The notes: a model not told the origin generated them from the letters alone. A stretch of 64,000 bases of DNA from Stutzerimonas zhaodongensis (GCF_003696365.1 NZ_RFFM01000001.1:1131852-1195851), one strand, 5' to 3'; shown: positions 19,536 to 29,122, numbered from the stretch's first letter. Numbers and translations: made by a program.

Positions 19536-19938
19536 TTTTTCGCTCCATTCTGGCTTGGAATTCGACTAAGGCAGTCGCGGCAGCTGACTGGCAACGCAAC
19601 GCGGAAGTTCCACGTCAGTTAAGCAGATCACCGATTGCATGAACGCGACCCTACGATTATCTGGCGCCCTCAGAGAGCTGGCAGTCACATTTAACTTGAG
19701 GAAGATTGCGAAGATTTGTCCGCGCGATCAGATAGCCCTGCCAAGACTCTAGCTCAAGCCGTACGGGTGCCCGCTGCGCACCGTGATATCTGGCCTGGTC
19801 GAGCGCTCAGAATGGCCTGCCGAAACCGCCAAATCTCATGGCTTTGCAGACCCCCTCATAGCCTGTGCATCGGCAAATGAATTAAAGTCACGCCCGTCGA
19901 GCACCCGCCTCGACACGCCCCTTCAGAAGAGCTCAGCG
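19536..19938. other. 403-bp divergent gap between gdhB and the MoxR operon
   Basis: Contains both promoters by necessity. An open frame continues upstream of the MoxR start to 19783 but lacks a ribosome binding site, and its translation does not resemble the family. No confident promoter hexamers or operators were identified. Confidence 0.4.
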
Positions 19939-20898
19939 ATGGACCACCGTGAAGCGATAGTCGCGCTACGACAGTTTCTATCAACCCAGATCCTTGGCCA
20001 GGAACGCCTGATCGAGCGCTTGCTTATCGCACTGCTGGCGGACGGGCATCTGCTGGTTGAAGGTGCTCCAGGCCTTGCGAAGACTCGCGCAATCAAGGAG
20101 CTGGCCGGCGGCATCGAGGCAGAGTTTCACCGTATCCAGTTCACGCCTGATCTACTGCCGGCAGACATCACTGGTACGGAAATCTACCGCCCGGAAACAG
20201 GCAGCTTCGTTTTTCAGCAAGGTCCGATCTTTCATAATCTGGTCCTCGCTGACGAGATCAACCGCGCGCCGGCGAAGGTGCAGTCTGCACTGCTTGAGGC
20301 CATGGCCGAGCGCCAGGTCAGCGTAGGGCGCAGCACCTATGATCTATCCCCGCTGTTCCTGGTCATGGCGACACAAAACCCTATCGAGCAGGAAGGTACC
20401 TACCCACTTCCCGAAGCGCAGCTCGATCGGTTCTTGTTACATGTGAAGCTTGGATTTCCGGATGCATCCGTGGAGAGACGCATTCTTCAGCAGGCACGTG
20501 GTGAGGCCATCAACGGCGAAACGCCGCCCGAACATCGCGTCTCACAGCAGGCGATTTTCGCCGCACGCAAGGAGATCCTCGGCCTGTACATGGCGGATGC
20601 CGTCGAGGAGTATCTGGTCCAACTGGTCATGGCAACACGCACGCCCGCCAAGTTCGACCCCGAGCTGGCTGGGTGGATCGCTTATGGCGCCAGCCCGCGG
20701 GGGTCGATCTCTCTGGATCGCTGCGCCCGCGCCCATGCCTGGCTCGCTGGCCGCGACTTCGTCAGCCCGGAAGATATTCAGGCGATGCTTTTCGATGTAC
20801 TGCGCCATCGTCTGATCCTGTCGTTCGAAGCGGAGGCCGCTGGTATCGACCAGGATCGTGTTCTGCAACGTATTCTCGATGTGGTGGCGGTGGCCTGA
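19939..20898 (+). CDS. MoxR-family AAA+ ATPase
   Basis: A 319-aa AAA+ ATPase thought to act as a chaperone for VWA-domain proteins encoded beside it. Walker A is EGAPGLAKT (about residues 41-49), Walker B is LVLADEINR, sensor 1 is MATQNPIEQEGTYPLPEAQLDRF. The start at 19939 (MDHREAIVAL) matches family length; the longer frame to 19783 is rejected. It is the first of six genes joined by overlaps of 1-8 bp, which points to one transcript. In related bacteria such operons are linked to envelope or oxidative stress tolerance. Confidence 0.93.
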   Translation: MDHREAIVALRQFLSTQILGQERLIERLLIALLADGHLLVEGAPGLAKTRAIKELAGGIEAEFHRIQFTPDLLPADITGTEIYRPETGSFVFQQGPIFHNLVLADEINRAPAKVQSALLEAMAERQVSVGRSTYDLSPLFLVMATQNPIEQEGTYPLPEAQLDRFLLHVKLGFPDASVERRILQQARGEAINGETPPEHRVSQQAIFAARKEILGLYMADAVEEYLVQLVMATRTPAKFDPELAGWIAYGASPRGSISLDRCARAHAWLAGRDFVSPEDIQAMLFDVLRHRLILSFEAEAAGIDQDRVLQRILDVVAVA

Positions 20899-21866
20899 TG
20901 GCCCCTACTTCGACGGCCGTCGGCCAGACGGCGCCTGCACGCGGCGACGGCGTTCAGGTGAGCCTGGCTGAACTGATCGATATGCGTCATCGAGTCCGCG
21001 AAGTCCCGCTTTTCTCCAGCCCGAACCGCCGCAGCCCACTGGTTGGCCTGCATCACTCGAAGCTTCGAGGGCGAGGCGTAGATTTCGATCAGGTGCGTAT
21101 CTACCAGGCCGGTGACGACGTGCGTACCATCGATTGGCGAGTGACGGCGCGTACTCAGGAACCCCACACCAAACTGTTCCACGAAGAGCGCGAGCGGCCG
21201 ATCTATATCCTCGTGGAACAGAGTCCCCGCCTTTTCTTTGGCAGCGGGCTGGCATTCAAGTCTGTAGTTGCCGCCCGGGTTGCCAGCCTGGTCGGCTGGG
21301 CCGCGCTGAGCCACAACGACCGAGTCGGCGGGCTTGTTTTCGGGCATGGCGAACTGCAAGAGATTAAACCTCGCCGCAGCAAGCAAAGCCTTCTGCAGTT
21401 GCTTGACCGTCTGGCTCGCGCAAGTGCCGGCCTGAATACTGAGCAGAATACCGATTCGGACGCCTTCGGGCTGGCACTCAGACGTGCCCGCGAGGCACTA
21501 CGTCCGGGCAGCCTGGCCGTTGTGATCTGCGACGAGCGCGCGTTGGGCGATGCTGCAGAGCAACAGCTGACGCTGCTCGCTCGACACGTTGATCTTTTGC
21601 TGGTGCCGGTTCACGACCCCCTAGACCGCGCGTTGCCCGCCGCGGGCCTGCTGCGCTTTGCCCAGTTCGGCGCGAGGCTCGAGCTTGACAGTCACGATCC
21701 TTCAGTCCGTCAGAGCTACCGCCAGCAGGCCGAAGCACGCACCGCCCGCTGGCGTCGTCTGGCTGACCGCCTGAGGCTGCCCTTGATGGCGCTCGATACC
21801 CAGCGCGACCTTGTCGATCAGCTGCGTGAACATCTCAATGTCCAGCACCCCGGAGCGACTCGATGA
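20898..21866 (+). CDS. DUF58-domain protein
   Basis: A 322-aa protein whose ATG overlaps the MoxR stop by one base (TGATG). The DUF58 signature GRGVDFDQVRIYQAGDDVRTIDWRVTART is followed by KLFHEERERPIYILVEQS, a degenerate VWA-like fold in which the usual DxSxS is replaced by VEQSPR. No membrane segment is visible. It is the standard partner of MoxR ATPases and a likely substrate or adaptor. Confidence 0.92.
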   Translation: MAPTSTAVGQTAPARGDGVQVSLAELIDMRHRVREVPLFSSPNRRSPLVGLHHSKLRGRGVDFDQVRIYQAGDDVRTIDWRVTARTQEPHTKLFHEERERPIYILVEQSPRLFFGSGLAFKSVVAARVASLVGWAALSHNDRVGGLVFGHGELQEIKPRRSKQSLLQLLDRLARASAGLNTEQNTDSDAFGLALRRAREALRPGSLAVVICDERALGDAAEQQLTLLARHVDLLLVPVHDPLDRALPAAGLLRFAQFGARLELDSHDPSVRQSYRQQAEARTARWRRLADRLRLPLMALDTQRDLVDQLREHLNVQHPGATR

Positions 21867-22360
21867 GCTCGCTCGATCAACTCGATCCCCTGATTGCTCC
21901 CCCTCCAATCAGTGCGTGGCCTCCGGCCCCGGGTTGGTGGTTCCTTGCCGCGCTGATCCTGACTTTTGTGCTCCTGCTGCGCTTGAAGCCCTGGCGGCGA
22001 TTGCGTCGGGAATCTGCTCGGCAACCGACTGAAGCGGTAATCGATCCGCAACGGCAGGCCGCATTGGACGAGCTGGCCCAGCTGAGCAAACCTTACGGGG
22101 GCCAACCGGCGAACCAGTGGCTGCAGCAATTGAATGCCTTGCTCAAGCGCCTCTGTCGCACCCGTTACCCAACCGATAACCCCCACACGCTCAGCGGTCG
22201 TGCCTGGCTGGCCTTTCTCGACAGCCGTTGCCCGGCTGCCGGCCTGACACGCTGGATGGTGCTGGTCGAGGGCGTTTATCGCGCCGAGTGCAGGCTCGAT
22301 GACAAAGCGATTCAGGGGCTCGAGCAATCCGTGCAAATATGGATTCGCAAACATGTTTGA
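21863..22360 (+). CDS. DUF4381-domain membrane protein
   Basis: A 165-aa protein with a Pro-rich start, one transmembrane helix (WWFLAALILTFVLLLRL, about residues 26-42), then a soluble helical domain containing LNALLKRLCRTRYP and LSGRAWLAFLD, typical of DUF4381. It overlaps the DUF58 gene by 4 bp and the next gene by 8 bp. It always sits between DUF58 and VWA genes in this operon type; its role is unknown beyond membrane anchoring of the complex. Confidence 0.9.
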   Translation: MSSLDQLDPLIAPPPISAWPPAPGWWFLAALILTFVLLLRLKPWRRLRRESARQPTEAVIDPQRQAALDELAQLSKPYGGQPANQWLQQLNALLKRLCRTRYPTDNPHTLSGRAWLAFLDSRCPAAGLTRWMVLVEGVYRAECRLDDKAIQGLEQSVQIWIRKHV

Positions 22361-23369
22361 GTTGGCATGGCCCTGGGTTTTCCTATTGCTGCCATTGCCC
22401 TGGCTGTTGCGTTGGGCACTACCCGCTGCCGATAGCGGTGATTCCGCCTTGAAGGTCAGTTTTCTCGGCGAATTGGAAACGCTGGTCGGCCGCCGTGCAG
22501 CGGTGGCCCTTCCCGCCTGGCGCCAACAACTTCCGTTTCTGGTGATCTGGTTACTTCTGTTGTTTGCCGCTGCGCGACCGCAATGGCTTGGCGAACCGCT
22601 GCCGCTGCCAGTCAGTGGCCGGGATCTGCTGCTGGCAGTGGATGTGTCGGGGTCCATGGATTACCCGGACATGCGGTGGAATGGCGACGAAATCAGTCGC
22701 CTTGAGCTGGTCAAACACCTGCTGGGCGACTTTATCACCGAGCGTCGCGGTGATCGTGTCGGACTGATTCTGTTCGGTAGCAAGGCCTATCTGCAGGCAC
22801 CGCTAACCTTCGATCGGCAGACCGTTCGGATCTGGCTGGAAGAAGCGGTGGTCGGCATCGCGGGGAGCAACACCGCTATCGGCGATGCAATCGGACTCGC
22901 CGTCAAACGCCTGCGCGACCGCCCTGCGGAGAGCCGGGTTCTGGTACTGATTACGGACGGTGCCAACAACGGAGGCGAAATCGAGCCACTGTTGGCCGCG
23001 CGCCTCGCCGCCGAAGAGAAGATCAAGATCCATACCATCGGTATCGGCGCCGATGCTGGCTCGGAAAGCGTGCTTCAGCGCTTCGGCTTCAGCGCAGGTG
23101 CGGAGCTGGACGAGACGACGCTGAGGGGGATCGCCGATCAAACGGGAGGCAAGTACTTCCGGGCGCGCTCAAGCGGCGAGCTGGAGGCCATTGGCGCCAT
23201 GCTCGACGAGCTTGAACCGGCCGCCCAGCAACCGACTCAGGCGCGTATTGCCGACGCGCTTTATGTCTGGCCCCTGTCCGCCGCGTTTCTGATCAGTCTG
23301 CTACTGGTCGCGAACAATCTCTGGCACCCCAGGCTGCAGCGCCTGGCCTCCCGTGGTGAGCGCAGATGA
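22353..23369 (+). CDS. VWA-domain membrane protein, BatA-like
   Basis: A 338-aa protein with an N-terminal hydrophobic segment, a second at about 60-75, a VWA domain and a C-terminal helix (LSAAFLISLLLVAN). The metal-ion-dependent adhesion site is intact: D97-V-S99-G-S101, with the downstream Thr and Asp (ITDGANNGGE). The start at 22353 (MFELAWPWVF) is used because it opens with the conserved hydrophobic segment. Likely a periplasm-facing protein-interaction module of the Bat complex. Confidence 0.92.
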   Translation: MFELAWPWVFLLLPLPWLLRWALPAADSGDSALKVSFLGELETLVGRRAAVALPAWRQQLPFLVIWLLLLFAAARPQWLGEPLPLPVSGRDLLLAVDVSGSMDYPDMRWNGDEISRLELVKHLLGDFITERRGDRVGLILFGSKAYLQAPLTFDRQTVRIWLEEAVVGIAGSNTAIGDAIGLAVKRLRDRPAESRVLVLITDGANNGGEIEPLLAARLAAEEKIKIHTIGIGADAGSESVLQRFGFSAGAELDETTLRGIADQTGGKYFRARSSGELEAIGAMLDELEPAAQQPTQARIADALYVWPLSAAFLISLLLVANNLWHPRLQRLASRGERR

Positions 23370-25096
23370 CTGAGTGGCTGCCGCATCTGCTGAGGCCTTT
23401 CTGGCTGCTGGTTCTGCCATTGCCGATCTGGCTGCTCTGGCGCCTTTGGCATCGTCAGCGACAGATTGGCCGCTGGCAAAGACTGTTGCCCGAGGCTTTC
23501 CATAGCCTGTTGTTGACCCGCGGCAAGCTGCGCAACAGCAGACGCCCCTGGTTGCTGCTCTGTATGGCCTGGCTAGTGGCGGCATTGGCTCTGCTGGGGC
23601 CGAGTTGGCAGTTGGTCGAGCAACCCAGCCAGTCACGTGCCGACCCACTGGTTGTCCTGCTCGAGACCACGCCCGCAATGCTCGCGACGGATGCTCGCCC
23701 CAATCGACTGGAGCAGGCCAAGCGAAAAGTTCTCGACCTGCTGCAGGCACGTCAGGATGCGCAGACGGCCGTGGTTGCCTTTGCCGGTAGCGCGCATACG
23801 CTTGTGCCGTTGACCAACGATGTAGATACCACCCGGAATCTACTCGATGCGTTGCAGCCCGACCTGATGCCGGAAGCCGGCCATCGAGCCGACTTGGCCG
23901 TGTCGCACGGCATCGAATTGCTCCAGCGGGGAGCGAACGGGCGAGGCCGATTGCTGTTGATCGGCAGCAGCCTGACTGCTGACGAGCGCAGCGCCATCCG
24001 CACGTTGTTGGAAGCTGAAGGCCACCGTCTATTGATAATGGGCGTGGGAACGGCGGAGGGGGCTCCTATAGCCAGGGAAGATGGAAGCTTTCTGAAAGAC
24101 GACAGCGGTGCCATTCTGATCCCTCGACTGGACGACGCATCGCTTCGGCGTTTCGCCAGCAGCATCCAAGGGCGTTATCAGCGAGCCCGAATAGACGATA
24201 CAGACTTGCGCAATCTAGGCCTATTGGAGAGCAGTGGCGAGCTGATCACTCAAGACGATTCGACCCGGCTCGACAGCCGACTGGATCAGGGGCACTGGTT
24301 GCTGCTGCCGCTGCTGTTGCTCGCAGCGCTTGCCGGCCGCCGTGGCTGGTTGTTCTGCCTGCCACTGCTCGTCGCCCTGCCACAACCGGCCAGCGCAGTG
24401 AGCATGGAGGATCTCTGGAGACGGGGCGATCAGCAGGGCATCCGCCTGCTGGAAGCTCAACGTCCTGCTGAGGCCGCCGAGCGTTTCGACAACGCTCGTT
24501 GGCGCGGCTATGCCCACTACCTGGCTGGAAACTTCGATCAAGCCGCCGAGCAGTTCGCAAAGGGTGATACCGCCGCCGATCACTACAATCGAGGGAATGC
24601 GCTGGCACGCACCGAAGAGCTCGAAGCGGCCATCGAGGCCTACGAGCAGGCGCTGGAGCTCGATCCAGATCTGGAGCCAGCCCAGCGTAACAAGGCCATA
24701 GTCGAGGATATTCTGCGCCAGCGAAAGCAACAGGCGGCGCAAGAATCGCAGTCGGACGAGCCCGAAGCCCAGGATGCACCGACCGACGCCAAACCTTCCG
24801 AGTCACGCGCAGCAAGCAACGATTCGGCGGCTGAACAGCAACAGGACCCCGAGGCTTCAAGTCAGCAGGAACCCATGGCCGATGCGAACGCCAGCGCGCA
24901 AATGCCCGCAGCGGTGGACGACGAACAACAACCTGAAACCGAGGACACGGGCAGCCTGCCCCAGCAGGCAGGCTTCGATCCCGAGCAGGATCAGGCAATG
25001 AACCAATGGCTGCGCAAGATCCCCGACAACCCCGGCGAACTGCTTCGCCGCAAATTTCTTTATGAACAACGCAAGCGCCAGGAATTGAATCGATGA
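23366..25096 (+). CDS. VWA-TPR membrane protein, BatB/BatC-like
   Basis: A 576-aa protein: N-terminal transmembrane segments, a VWA-like domain (about 85-290) whose adhesion-site first loop reads LLETTPAML instead of DxSxS, a transmembrane pair near 310-345, TPR repeats (about 355-450: AHYLAGNFDQAAEQF, YNRGNALARTEELEAAIEAYEQAL), then a Gln/Glu/Ala-rich disordered stretch and a conserved end (MNQWLRKIPDNPGELLRRKF). This combines BatB and BatC roles in one chain. The altered metal site suggests scaffolding rather than metal-dependent binding. It overlaps both neighbours by 4 bp. Confidence 0.9.
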   Translation: MTEWLPHLLRPFWLLVLPLPIWLLWRLWHRQRQIGRWQRLLPEAFHSLLLTRGKLRNSRRPWLLLCMAWLVAALALLGPSWQLVEQPSQSRADPLVVLLETTPAMLATDARPNRLEQAKRKVLDLLQARQDAQTAVVAFAGSAHTLVPLTNDVDTTRNLLDALQPDLMPEAGHRADLAVSHGIELLQRGANGRGRLLLIGSSLTADERSAIRTLLEAEGHRLLIMGVGTAEGAPIAREDGSFLKDDSGAILIPRLDDASLRRFASSIQGRYQRARIDDTDLRNLGLLESSGELITQDDSTRLDSRLDQGHWLLLPLLLLAALAGRRGWLFCLPLLVALPQPASAVSMEDLWRRGDQQGIRLLEAQRPAEAAERFDNARWRGYAHYLAGNFDQAAEQFAKGDTAADHYNRGNALARTEELEAAIEAYEQALELDPDLEPAQRNKAIVEDILRQRKQQAAQESQSDEPEAQDAPTDAKPSESRAASNDSAAEQQQDPEASSQQEPMADANASAQMPAAVDDEQQPETEDTGSLPQQAGFDPEQDQAMNQWLRKIPDNPGELLRRKFLYEQRKRQELNR

Positions 25097-26715
25097 TGCG
25101 GCTGATGGCTGTGGTTTTGCTGTTCCTGCTCGGCTTTCAGGCAAACGCCGCTACGCTGACAGCGCGGGTCGACCGTACACAGCTGAGCCTTAACGAAACC
25201 GTCGAGTTGACGCTCGAGACGGGCGACACGACAGCCTTCGGCAAACCAGACCTGCAGCCGCTCGATAGTTTGTTCAAGGTGTTCGATACCCGGCAGACGA
25301 ACCAGCTTTCGGGCGCAAATGGCGAGGCGCGAGCAATTACCCGATGGTTGATAACGCTTCAGCCAAGACAGACCGGTTACGTAGTGATACCTCCCTTGCA
25401 GCTAGGCGATTGGCGCAGTGAGCCGATCACCTTGAATGTCAGCGAACCCCGCACCGACGGTGGAGACAAGCTGGCGCCAATCTTCATCGACTCGAACATC
25501 GATCATGAAAGCGTCTACGTGCAAGCGCAGGTTGTCCTGACGCTGCGCATCTATCATTCCGTTTCGCTCTACGACGACAGCACGCTGTCGCCTTTGCAGA
25601 TGAGTGACGCGCTGGTCGAGCGGCTGGGTGAGCCACGCACTTACGAAAAGGACATTAACGGCATACGCCACGGTGTGATCGAGATCCGTTATGCACTCTT
25701 TCCGCAAAAGAGCGGCGCGCTGACGATCCCGGCTCAGTTGTTCAGCGCTACAACCGTGGCGGGTAACGGCGACTACTATGGATCGCGCTTCGGCAAGTCC
25801 ACTCAGGTCAAGTCGCCCGAAATCCCTTTACAGGTCAAGCCCAAGCCGTCCGACTATCCCCCAGATGCACCTTGGCTACCGGCGACGAACGTGACGCTTG
25901 TGGAAGCCTGGAGTCCCCAGCCCAACGATGCGCAATTGGGCGAGGCCCTTACCCGCAGCCTCATGGTCAAGGCCGACGGGCTCACCAGCACGCAGCTGCC
26001 GCCCTTGGAAGTGCCAACCGTGCCCGGCCTGCGCCGCTATCCCGATCAACCGAGCCTGAACGATGCTGCGTCGGAGACGGGCGTAAGCGGTAGTCGCGAA
26101 CAGCGGGACGCGTTAGTGGCGACTCAGGCTGGTGACTACATGCTGCCGGCTGTAGAGCTGGTGTGGTGGAACACTTTGGAAGACCGTTTGGAGCGTAGCA
26201 CGCTGCCCGAACGGGCGTTGCAAGTGGCGGACAATCCCGACCTGGCGCCCCCGGTAGGAGAAGAACCCGACATCGCCCTGCCGCAGATCGAACAGCGCTT
26301 GCTATGGCCATGGCAATTGAGCACCGCCCTGCTCGCGCTGACGACACTGCTCGGCTTCGGCCTGTGGTTACGCGCGCGAAGCCAGCCCGCGGTGATCAAG
26401 GCGATTCAGGCCGGGCCAACACCTCGAAGCCTGCTGGAAGATCTCAAGCGCGCCTGTCTTGCCAACGATACTCAGACGACCCGGCATGCGCTCGACGCCT
26501 GGGCGCGGCAACAGCCTGAAACGCTGGCCGACATGGCCGCGCGCTTCGTTCCTTTATCCGATGCCCTGGACGGGCTGAACGGTGCGCTATACAGCGAAAC
26601 CGGCCAACGCTGGCAAGGTGAGGCGTTGTGGCAAGCCATTCAGAGCCTGCCGCCTCGTCAGACAGACGAAACCGAGCAGGACGCTACCACGCTTCCTCCG
26701 CTCTACCCCCGCTGA
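25093..26715 (+). CDS. BatD-like protein
   Basis: A 540-aa exported, membrane-anchored protein: signal peptide ending at ANA (about residue 18), several beta-sandwich repeats (LTARVDRTQLSLNETVELTLE near the start is the family signature), one C-terminal transmembrane helix (LSTALLALTTLLGFGLWL, about 413-430) and a short cytoplasmic tail. This is the BatD (oxygen-tolerance) layout. Last gene of the operon. No clear U-tract terminator follows; a weak GCCGC/GCGGC hairpin lies just downstream. Confidence 0.9.
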   Translation: MMRLMAVVLLFLLGFQANAATLTARVDRTQLSLNETVELTLETGDTTAFGKPDLQPLDSLFKVFDTRQTNQLSGANGEARAITRWLITLQPRQTGYVVIPPLQLGDWRSEPITLNVSEPRTDGGDKLAPIFIDSNIDHESVYVQAQVVLTLRIYHSVSLYDDSTLSPLQMSDALVERLGEPRTYEKDINGIRHGVIEIRYALFPQKSGALTIPAQLFSATTVAGNGDYYGSRFGKSTQVKSPEIPLQVKPKPSDYPPDAPWLPATNVTLVEAWSPQPNDAQLGEALTRSLMVKADGLTSTQLPPLEVPTVPGLRRYPDQPSLNDAASETGVSGSREQRDALVATQAGDYMLPAVELVWWNTLEDRLERSTLPERALQVADNPDLAPPVGEEPDIALPQIEQRLLWPWQLSTALLALTTLLGFGLWLRARSQPAVIKAIQAGPTPRSLLEDLKRACLANDTQTTRHALDAWARQQPETLADMAARFVPLSDALDGLNGALYSETGQRWQGEALWQAIQSLPPRQTDETEQDATTLPPLYPR

Positions 26716-26796
26716 ACCTTTCAATGATTGCCGCTCAATGAATGCGGCCTGACGGCTGCCTGAGCCGCATCAGACATAGTGAGAGTCGCAACCCTT

Positions 26797-26812
26797 TGGC
26801 ATGTGGCTTGCT
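26797..26812 (+). promoter_or_regulatory. Sigma-54 promoter of nasST
   Basis: TGGCATGTGGCTTGCT matches the -24/-12 consensus, with GG and GC exactly 12 nt apart. Predicted transcription start is about 26824, giving a 60-nt leader. No ANTAR-type hairpins or terminator lie in that leader, unlike the three other nitrate promoters. No clear NtrC site was found upstream. Confidence 0.7.
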
Positions 26813-26884
26813 TTGTCAGCCCCGTCCATCATCAACAAGCGCAGCCCCTCGCTAAGCGCGCGCCGCATGACAAGGTCTGTTTCC

Positions 26885-28108
26885 ATGTCCGATCTCCACA
26901 ACCCTCCCCGCCCCGATCCGCAGGCGTGGGTCGCTGGCAGTGACGCGCCCGAGAAGCACGTCGTCAACCTCGGGTTCATGGCTCTGACCGACGCGGCCTC
27001 TCTGATCGTCGCAGCGACGCAAGGGTTTGCGCAGCCGTACGGCCTGACCCTGAACCTGCACCGGCAGAACTCATGGTCAAACATCCGCGACAAGCTGATC
27101 GAAGGTGAGCTGGACGCCGCCCATGGCCTCTATGGTCTGATCTACGCGGTGCATCTGGGCATCGGCGGCAGCACACCGGTCGACATGGCCGTCCTCATGG
27201 GATTGGCGCAGAACGGCCAGAGCATCAGCCTTTCCAGCTCGCTCAAGGCAGCAGGCGTGACCGATCCGGAGGCGCTGGGTCGCTGTGTGCGCCAAAGTGG
27301 GGCAAAAATCACCCTCGCCCAAACGTTTCCTACGGGTACCCATGCCCTATGGCTTTATTACTATCTTGCGGCCTACGGCATACATCCATTGAACGACGTG
27401 CGCACCTTGGTAGTGCCGCCTTCTCAGATGGTTGCTCATCTCAAGGCGCGTCGCATCGACGGCTTCTGCGCAGGTGAGCCCTGGGGCGCACAGGCGATCC
27501 AGGAGGACATGGGGTTCACCCTGGCTACCAGCCAATCCATCTGGGCGGATCATCCGGAGAAAGTGCTTGGTTGCACCCGCGCATTCGTCGAGCAATACCC
27601 GAACACCGCACGCGCGCTGGTCATGGCCGTTCTGGAGGCTAGCCGCTTCATCGATCAGAGCCAGGAGAACCGGCGCAGCACGGCGCAGCTGATCGCCGGC
27701 AGCGATTATGTGAATGCGCCTGTGGCCGCCATAGAGCCCCGCTTTCTTGGGCAGTATGAAGATGGTCTAGGCCATGCCTGGTTGGACAAGCACCCACTGC
27801 GATTCTTCGGCGATGGCGCAGTGAACATGCCGTACCACTCTGACGGCCTCTGGTTCATGACCCAGCTCAGACGCTGGGGCCTGTTGCGCAATGACCCCGA
27901 CTACCTCGCCGTCGCGCAGAGCGTGCAGCAAACCAGCCTTTATCGCGACGCGGCTTCTGCACTGGATATTCCAGTACCTGATTCATTCAACCGCAGCGCA
28001 CTGCTGATGGACGGTAGCCGCTGGGACGGCAGCGATCCCGCTGCATACGCCCGCAGTTTCGCCCTGCACGCGCTGGCGGATGCACCCGTATCCTCTGTGC
28101 CTAACTGA
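26885..28108 (+). CDS. nasS: Nitrate/nitrite sensor NasS
   Basis: A 407-aa protein of the NrtA/CmpA nitrate-binding family with no signal peptide, so cytoplasmic. Landmarks include NLGFMALTDAASLIVAATQGF and FCAGEPWGAQAI. In Azotobacter and Paracoccus, NasS holds NasT inactive until it binds nitrate or nitrite. The start at 26885 (MSDLHNPP) places the ligand-binding domain correctly; the longer frame to 26801 would begin inside the sigma-54 promoter. It is followed 11 bp later by nasT and is a paralogue of the exported NrtA at 29.3 kb. Confidence 0.92.
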   Translation: MSDLHNPPRPDPQAWVAGSDAPEKHVVNLGFMALTDAASLIVAATQGFAQPYGLTLNLHRQNSWSNIRDKLIEGELDAAHGLYGLIYAVHLGIGGSTPVDMAVLMGLAQNGQSISLSSSLKAAGVTDPEALGRCVRQSGAKITLAQTFPTGTHALWLYYYLAAYGIHPLNDVRTLVVPPSQMVAHLKARRIDGFCAGEPWGAQAIQEDMGFTLATSQSIWADHPEKVLGCTRAFVEQYPNTARALVMAVLEASRFIDQSQENRRSTAQLIAGSDYVNAPVAAIEPRFLGQYEDGLGHAWLDKHPLRFFGDGAVNMPYHSDGLWFMTQLRRWGLLRNDPDYLAVAQSVQQTSLYRDAASALDIPVPDSFNRSALLMDGSRWDGSDPAAYARSFALHALADAPVSSVPN

Positions 28109-28119
28109 CGGAGACAGCC

Positions 28120-28698
28120 ATGCTTCGCGTCCTCCTGATTGATGACACACCACGCAAGGTTGGCCGATTGCGCTCGGCGCTGATCGAGGCAGGGTTTGAG
28201 GTGATCGATGAGTCGGGCCTGACCATCGACCTGCCGGAGCGCGTCGAGGCGGTTCGCCCGGACGTCGTGTTGATCGATACCGACTCCCCAGGCCGAGACG
28301 TGATGGAGCAGGTAGTGATGGTCAGCCGTGACCAGCCGCGGCCCATCGTCCTGTTCACCGATGACAGCAACCCGGACGCCATGCGCCAGGCCATTCGCGC
28401 CGGCGTCAGCGCCTATATCGTGGAAGGCATCCAGGCCCAACGCCTGAAGCCTATCCTCGAGGTGGCCATGGCCCGTTTCGAAAGTGACCAGGCCATTCGC
28501 GCACAACTGCATGCCCGCGACCAGCAGCTGGTCGAGCGCAAGCGCATCGAACTGGCCAAGGGTATGTTGATGAAAATGCGCAGCTGCAATGAAGAAGAGG
28601 CCTACACGCTGATGCGCCGCCAGGCCATGAGCCGCCAGCAGAAGCTGATTCAGGTGGCAGAGCAGATCATCGCAATGAACGACCTGCTGGGTCAGTGA
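28120..28698 (+). CDS. nasT: ANTAR-domain antiterminator NasT
   Basis: A 192-aa regulator: an N-terminal receiver-like domain (D8, D9, D53 and T80 present) and a C-terminal ANTAR RNA-binding domain (about 130-185: LVERKRIELAKGMLMKMRSCNEEEAYTLMRR). It binds paired hexaloop hairpins in leader RNA and prevents terminator folding. The receiver's usual switch lysine is replaced: the position three after Y99 is E102. This fits control by NasS sequestration rather than phosphorylation. Its predicted targets are the three leaders at 29.1, 34.0 and 37.8 kb. Confidence 0.95.
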   Translation: MLRVLLIDDTPRKVGRLRSALIEAGFEVIDESGLTIDLPERVEAVRPDVVLIDTDSPGRDVMEQVVMVSRDQPRPIVLFTDDSNPDAMRQAIRAGVSAYIVEGIQAQRLKPILEVAMARFESDQAIRAQLHARDQQLVERKRIELAKGMLMKMRSCNEEEAYTLMRRQAMSRQQKLIQVAEQIIAMNDLLGQ

Positions 28699-29106
28699 CA
28701 CACCTATCTGGTGCTACGCGTAGAGATGCGCGTCAAATGGGCGATGATTCGGCCCTAGAAATACTATCGCCAGCCGGATGCTGCCCAGCGCGGCGCCTAC
28801 AGTGAAATCGAGCTTGTTCGCCCAACAAGCGCGGCGGTACTGAGCTCGACTGCCCGCCCTTCCCCGCATTACCTGCCGCGTTGCCATCCCAAGGCCGCTA
28901 GCGGCCCACCGGTCCTCCACCTTCGGACGAACCAAAACGGAGCCAGTGGCTGCGAAAGCTGCACGGCTATTGCGCCGACCTGAAGACAAGCATGCCAGGA
29001 GCGCCAGAGCAACGCGCCGTACCCAGATTGATTCGCTGTCGCAACCCGTTGTATTCGCATGAATTTCCAAAATTCTCGCCGGCCGCAGTCCCGACTTGTG
29101 ACGACC

Positions 29107-29122
29107 TGGCCTGCCCCTTGCT
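29107..29122 (+). promoter_or_regulatory. Sigma-54 promoter of the nrt operon
   Basis: TGGCCTGCCCCTTGCT fits the -24/-12 consensus with exact GG-GC spacing. The predicted start near 29133 lies 13 nt before the P1 hairpin of the leader. A weak NtrC-like site (TGCACGGCTATTGCGCC, 28960-28976) lies about 165 bp upstream. The rest of the 562-bp gap after nasT holds nothing else recognised. Confidence 0.75.

Noticed and set aside
26716-26884. ANTAR-type leader for nasST
   Set aside because: GACAAGGTC near 26868 resembles the P2 core but lacks the hexaloop and no terminator follows.
28699-29106. A gene in the nasT-nrtA gap
   Set aside because: Short frames on both strands have no ribosome binding sites or recognisable products; the space is explained by the enhancer/promoter and leader RNA.
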